Shown: in pieces, positions 12,451 to 14,478 of the stretch
Layout: every line of letters begins with the position of its first letter
Numbering within the stretch: the stretch's first letter is position 1
DNA from: Candidatus Nomurabacteria bacterium CG_4_9_14_0_2_um_filter_32_10
Lineage (GTDB): Bacteria; Patescibacteriota; Minisyncoccia; Phycocordibacterales; UBA9973
Reading direction: 5' to 3'
Length of the DNA stretch: 14,478 bases
Assembly: GCA_002788475.1 (NCBI GenBank)
Contig: PFRK01000019.1
Location: forward strand, 1-14,478
Translations under genes and position numbers: made by a program
Notes under the pieces: generated by a model
Told to the model about the DNA's origin: nothing
The model's input: the letters and a program-made list of their open reading frames with translations, nothing else
Database searches by the model: none

Positions 12451-13464
12451 AAGACCATTTTTATTTTTTTTAAAGTATTTTATATTTACAAGATTGACTA
12501 GTATAGTATTCTTTTTAAAATATCTTTCCTTCATTACTTTTTCCACTACAGCATCTTTAGAAAGTGGACCTTCTCTTTTTAAAATATCTCGAATAACTTC
12601 TCTAGCAATTCCAGTTTTATATCCCCATTCAGCTAATGCATAAAGCCCACGTCCAACAAGAACAAATCGAGAATCTTTTATAAGTTCATTATGACAAGTA
12701 GCATAGTGTGTCTTTCTTCCAAAAGTTTTAGAAATAGAATCTGCAACTTCTCTAAAATGCATTGGTGATCCATGTTTTCTCATAACAAGAAATGCATAAT
12801 CTTTTACTCCACGTGTATGAATATTTGGTGAACTTGTTTTTCCCCATTCACCCAACGGATTTTTAGAAATAGTTTTAGACATGGAAAGCCATCTCTTTGC
12901 TATTTCTTCATTTTTATATTGTTCTGCTATCTCTTTCATTTGATCAAAAAACTTTTTGATCATCTCTGTTTCTAATATTAAATCTTGGTCATTTAAACTT
13001 GCATAAAGTTTTCTCAAAGAATCATGCACCTTGTCTGCCATTTCATCATCCACACTCCAACGAGTTTTGAAATGATTATCTTCAGGATGTTTCTTAAAAA
13101 AATCTCCAAGTGTCAAATAAAAATTAATATGATTTTGAATATTTTTATCTTTTGAAATATGTAACAATAATTCATGTTCAGATACAATTGATCCTAATGA
13201 ATGTATTAGTCTTTTAAGTTCATTAAAAACTTCTTGCTCTGCCTTAAAAGCAGAAGATTTTTTTATCAACTTCAAAGCTACATCCTCTATTTGACGAACA
13301 CGTTCTCTTGTAATATTATATTTCTTTCCTATCTCTTCAAGAGTTTTCTTTTCTGCATCAACAGTCAAACCAAAACGATTCATAATAACATCGCGTGTAC
13401 GATCTTGAAGATGAGAAGTTATTTTTTTAGTGATTTGTTTAGGTTTGAAAGATATTATTGACAT
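12436..13464 (-). CDS. Sigma-70 region 4 / HARE-HTH fusion protein
   Basis: The 342-residue protein combines DNA-binding modules. Residues 15-68 match sigma region 4, which reads the -35 element: RTRDVIMNRFGL, then KKTLEEIGKKYNITRERVRQIE with the classic helix-turn-helix at about 41-60. A helical middle part of unclear nature follows (70-210). A HARE-HTH winged helix, the fold also found in the RNA polymerase delta subunit RpoE, spans about 218-285 (RGVKDYAFLVMRKHGSPMHF..., ending GRGLYALAEWG). A second winged-helix-like segment fills 286-342. Regions 1-3 of sigma are absent, so it is not a complete sigma factor; it is probably an RNA-polymerase-associated regulator. It has its own strong promoter and follows typA. 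Confidence 0.85.
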   Translation of the reverse strand: MSIISFKPKQITKKITSHLQDRTRDVIMNRFGLTVDAEKKTLEEIGKKYNITRERVRQIEDVALKLIKKSSAFKAEQEVFNELKRLIHSLGSIVSEHELLLHISKDKNIQNHINFYLTLGDFFKKHPEDNHFKTRWSVDDEMADKVHDSLRKLYASLNDQDLILETEMIKKFFDQMKEIAEQYKNEEIAKRWLSMSKTISKNPLGEWGKTSSPNIHTRGVKDYAFLVMRKHGSPMHFREVADSISKTFGRKTHYATCHNELIKDSRFVLVGRGLYALAEWGYKTGIAREVIRDILKREGPLSKDAVVEKVMKERYFKKNTILVNLVNIKYFKKNKNGLYTLV

Positions 13465-13539
13465 AAATTTATTTTATAACCTACCAATTAATTTAATAGA
13501 TAAATTTTCTTAACAAAATATTAAACTTTTACTCTTTAT

Positions 13540-13568
13540 ATAATACACCTTCATTAACTTAACGTCAA
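13540..13568 (-). promoter_or_regulatory. Near-consensus promoter of the sigma-region-4/HARE-HTH gene
   Basis: TTGACG (13563-13568) and TATTAT (13540-13545) are spaced by 17 bases on the minus strand, the best promoter in the window. Transcription would start near 13533, giving a leader of about 70 nt. The gap of 143 bases between this gene and typA contains this promoter and no obvious terminator or other gene. Confidence 0.75.
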
Positions 13569-13607
13569 CTATATGTACTAATCCATAAAATATGCTAATT
13601 CATTCTT

Positions 13608-14478
13608 TTATTTTTTTCTCTGTGCTCTAACTCGATCAATTTCAGTTAGATATTTTTTACGAATTCTTACTGATTTTGGAGTAATTTCTAAATATTCATC
13701 GCTATTCATAACTTCAAGGCCTCGTTCAATACTCAAAACAAAAGCTGGATTCAGATATATTGCTTCATCTGTACCTGATGCTCTCATATTAGTAAGCTGT
13801 TTACCTTTAGTAGGGTTTACTGACATATCGTCTCCTTTTAAGACATTACCAATAACCATCCCTTCATATACCTCTGTACCATGCTCAATATACATTATAC
13901 CACGTTCCTGTAAATTTGCAAGAGCAAAAGTTACAGCTTTACCTCCTACCATAGAAACCATAGAACCATATTCACGTTTTTTTATTTCATCAGCATATTT
14001 TTCGAAACTAGTAACTCGAGAAGACATTATACCCTCACCTTTTGTATCTATTATAAATTCTCCCCGATAGCCTAATAATCCACGAGTTGGTATATCAAAA
14101 ATAATTCTTGCGATACCATGTTTTTCTACCATATCTTTCATAATACCTCTTCTTTTATTTATTTTTTCTATAACTGTACCAGAAAATTCCATCGGAACAT
14201 CAATTACTAATTCTTCATAAGGTTCTGTGTTAATACCATCTTTTTCTTTTATAATAACTTCTGGCTGAGAAACTTGCATCTCAAATCCCTCACGACGCAT
14301 ATTTTCCAATAATATAGCGACATGAAGCTCTCCTCTACCATAAACCTTAAAGAATGAAGGTCCCATTTTGTCTCCTTGATCTGGAGAAAAATCAACTTTT
14401 AACCCTACGTTTATTTCAAGTTCTTTTTCTAGCCTTTCTTTTATTTGTCTTGATGTAACATATTTCCCTTCACGACCA
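13608..14478 (-). CDS. typA: Ribosome-associated GTPase TypA/BipA (C-terminal part, cut by window edge)
   Basis: TypA/BipA is an EF-G-like GTPase that binds the 70S ribosome and helps in stress and cold adaptation and in 50S assembly. The reading frame runs open to the window edge; the visible part is about 290 residues, so the GTPase domain lies beyond 14478. The part before the internal ATG at 14366 reads GREGKYVTSRQIKERLEKEL, the expected family sequence, showing that the ATG is not the true start. Further hallmarks are GRGELHVAILLENMRREGFE, PTRGLLGYRGEFI and the unique C-terminal domain with GGKAVTFALANLQERG, ending DEYLEITPKSVRIRKK. The frame is intact as far as it can be seen. Confidence 0.97.
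   Translation of the reverse strand, partial: GREGKYVTSRQIKERLEKELEINVGLKVDFSPDQGDKMGPSFFKVYGRGELHVAILLENMRREGFEMQVSQPEVIIKEKDGINTEPYEELVIDVPMEFSGTVIEKINKRRGIMKDMVEKHGIARIIFDIPTRGLLGYRGEFIIDTKGEGIMSSRVTSFEKYADEIKKREYGSMVSMVGGKAVTFALANLQERGIMYIEHGTEVYEGMVIGNVLKGDDMSVNPTKGKQLTNMRASGTDEAIYLNPAFVLSIERGLEVMNSDEYLEITPKSVRIRKKYLTEIDRVRAQRKK

Noticed and set aside
1..14478. CRISPR arrays, tRNA or rRNA genes, insertion sequences
   Set aside because: No regularly spaced repeats, cloverleaf-like sequences, rRNA motifs or transposase genes were seen, and the intergenic gaps are too short to hide most of these.

Overview
The window looks like a chromosomal piece of a Patescibacteria (Candidate Phyla Radiation) bacterium, most likely a Parcubacteria-type lineage. 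The sequence is very AT-rich (roughly 30% G+C by eye). Every convincing gene lies on the minus strand. Several proteins are types I associate with that group: a compact alanyl-tRNA synthetase, a sigma-region-4/HARE-HTH fusion, a multi-zinc-ribbon protein, a baseplate-J-like membrane protein beside an FtsA/PilM-like ATPase, and a TrwB/HerA-associated type of membrane protein. The code is standard, since alaS ends in TGA. Almost no gene has a recognisable Shine-Dalgarno sequence. Taxonomy is inferred, not tested.

Layout in the direction of transcription (high to low coordinates): C-terminal part of typA (cut by the window edge); a transcription-factor-like protein with its own near-consensus promoter; a 463-aa membrane protein; mltG (peptidoglycan processing); a DEDDh exonuclease; mnmA (tRNA 2-thiolation); an MgtC/SapB-like membrane protein; alaS; an FtsA/PilM-like ATPase; a single-pass baseplate-J-like protein; a large zinc-ribbon protein; a Phd/MazF-type toxin-antitoxin pair; and the start of a ribosomal-protein cluster, infA-rpmJ-rpsM, continuing past position 1. 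No stretch longer than about 150 bases lacks a gene.

The genes are mostly housekeeping (translation, tRNA charging and modification, cell wall). A likely functional unit is the FtsA/PilM-like ATPase plus the membrane protein encoded 9 bp after it, which resembles a cytoplasmic-actin-fold/membrane-anchor pair as in PilM-PilN or FtsA-FtsN. The TA pair has a well-defined autoregulatory promoter/operator, and its mRNA is predicted to be leaderless.

The most unusual signal is a set of small palindromic elements inside essential coding genes. A GC-rich 20-bp palindrome adds a DLPAGRQ heptapeptide to IF-1, with a degenerate copy just downstream of infA. A different, 77-bp hairpin-shaped element occurs twice in frame in mnmA, and a lone 13-bp arm occurs a third time. 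The arrangement recalls the Rickettsia palindromic elements. Several short intergenic gaps (mnmA/exonuclease, mltG/463-aa gene, 463-aa gene/sigma-like gene, alaS leader) are also nearly filled by long inverted repeats.
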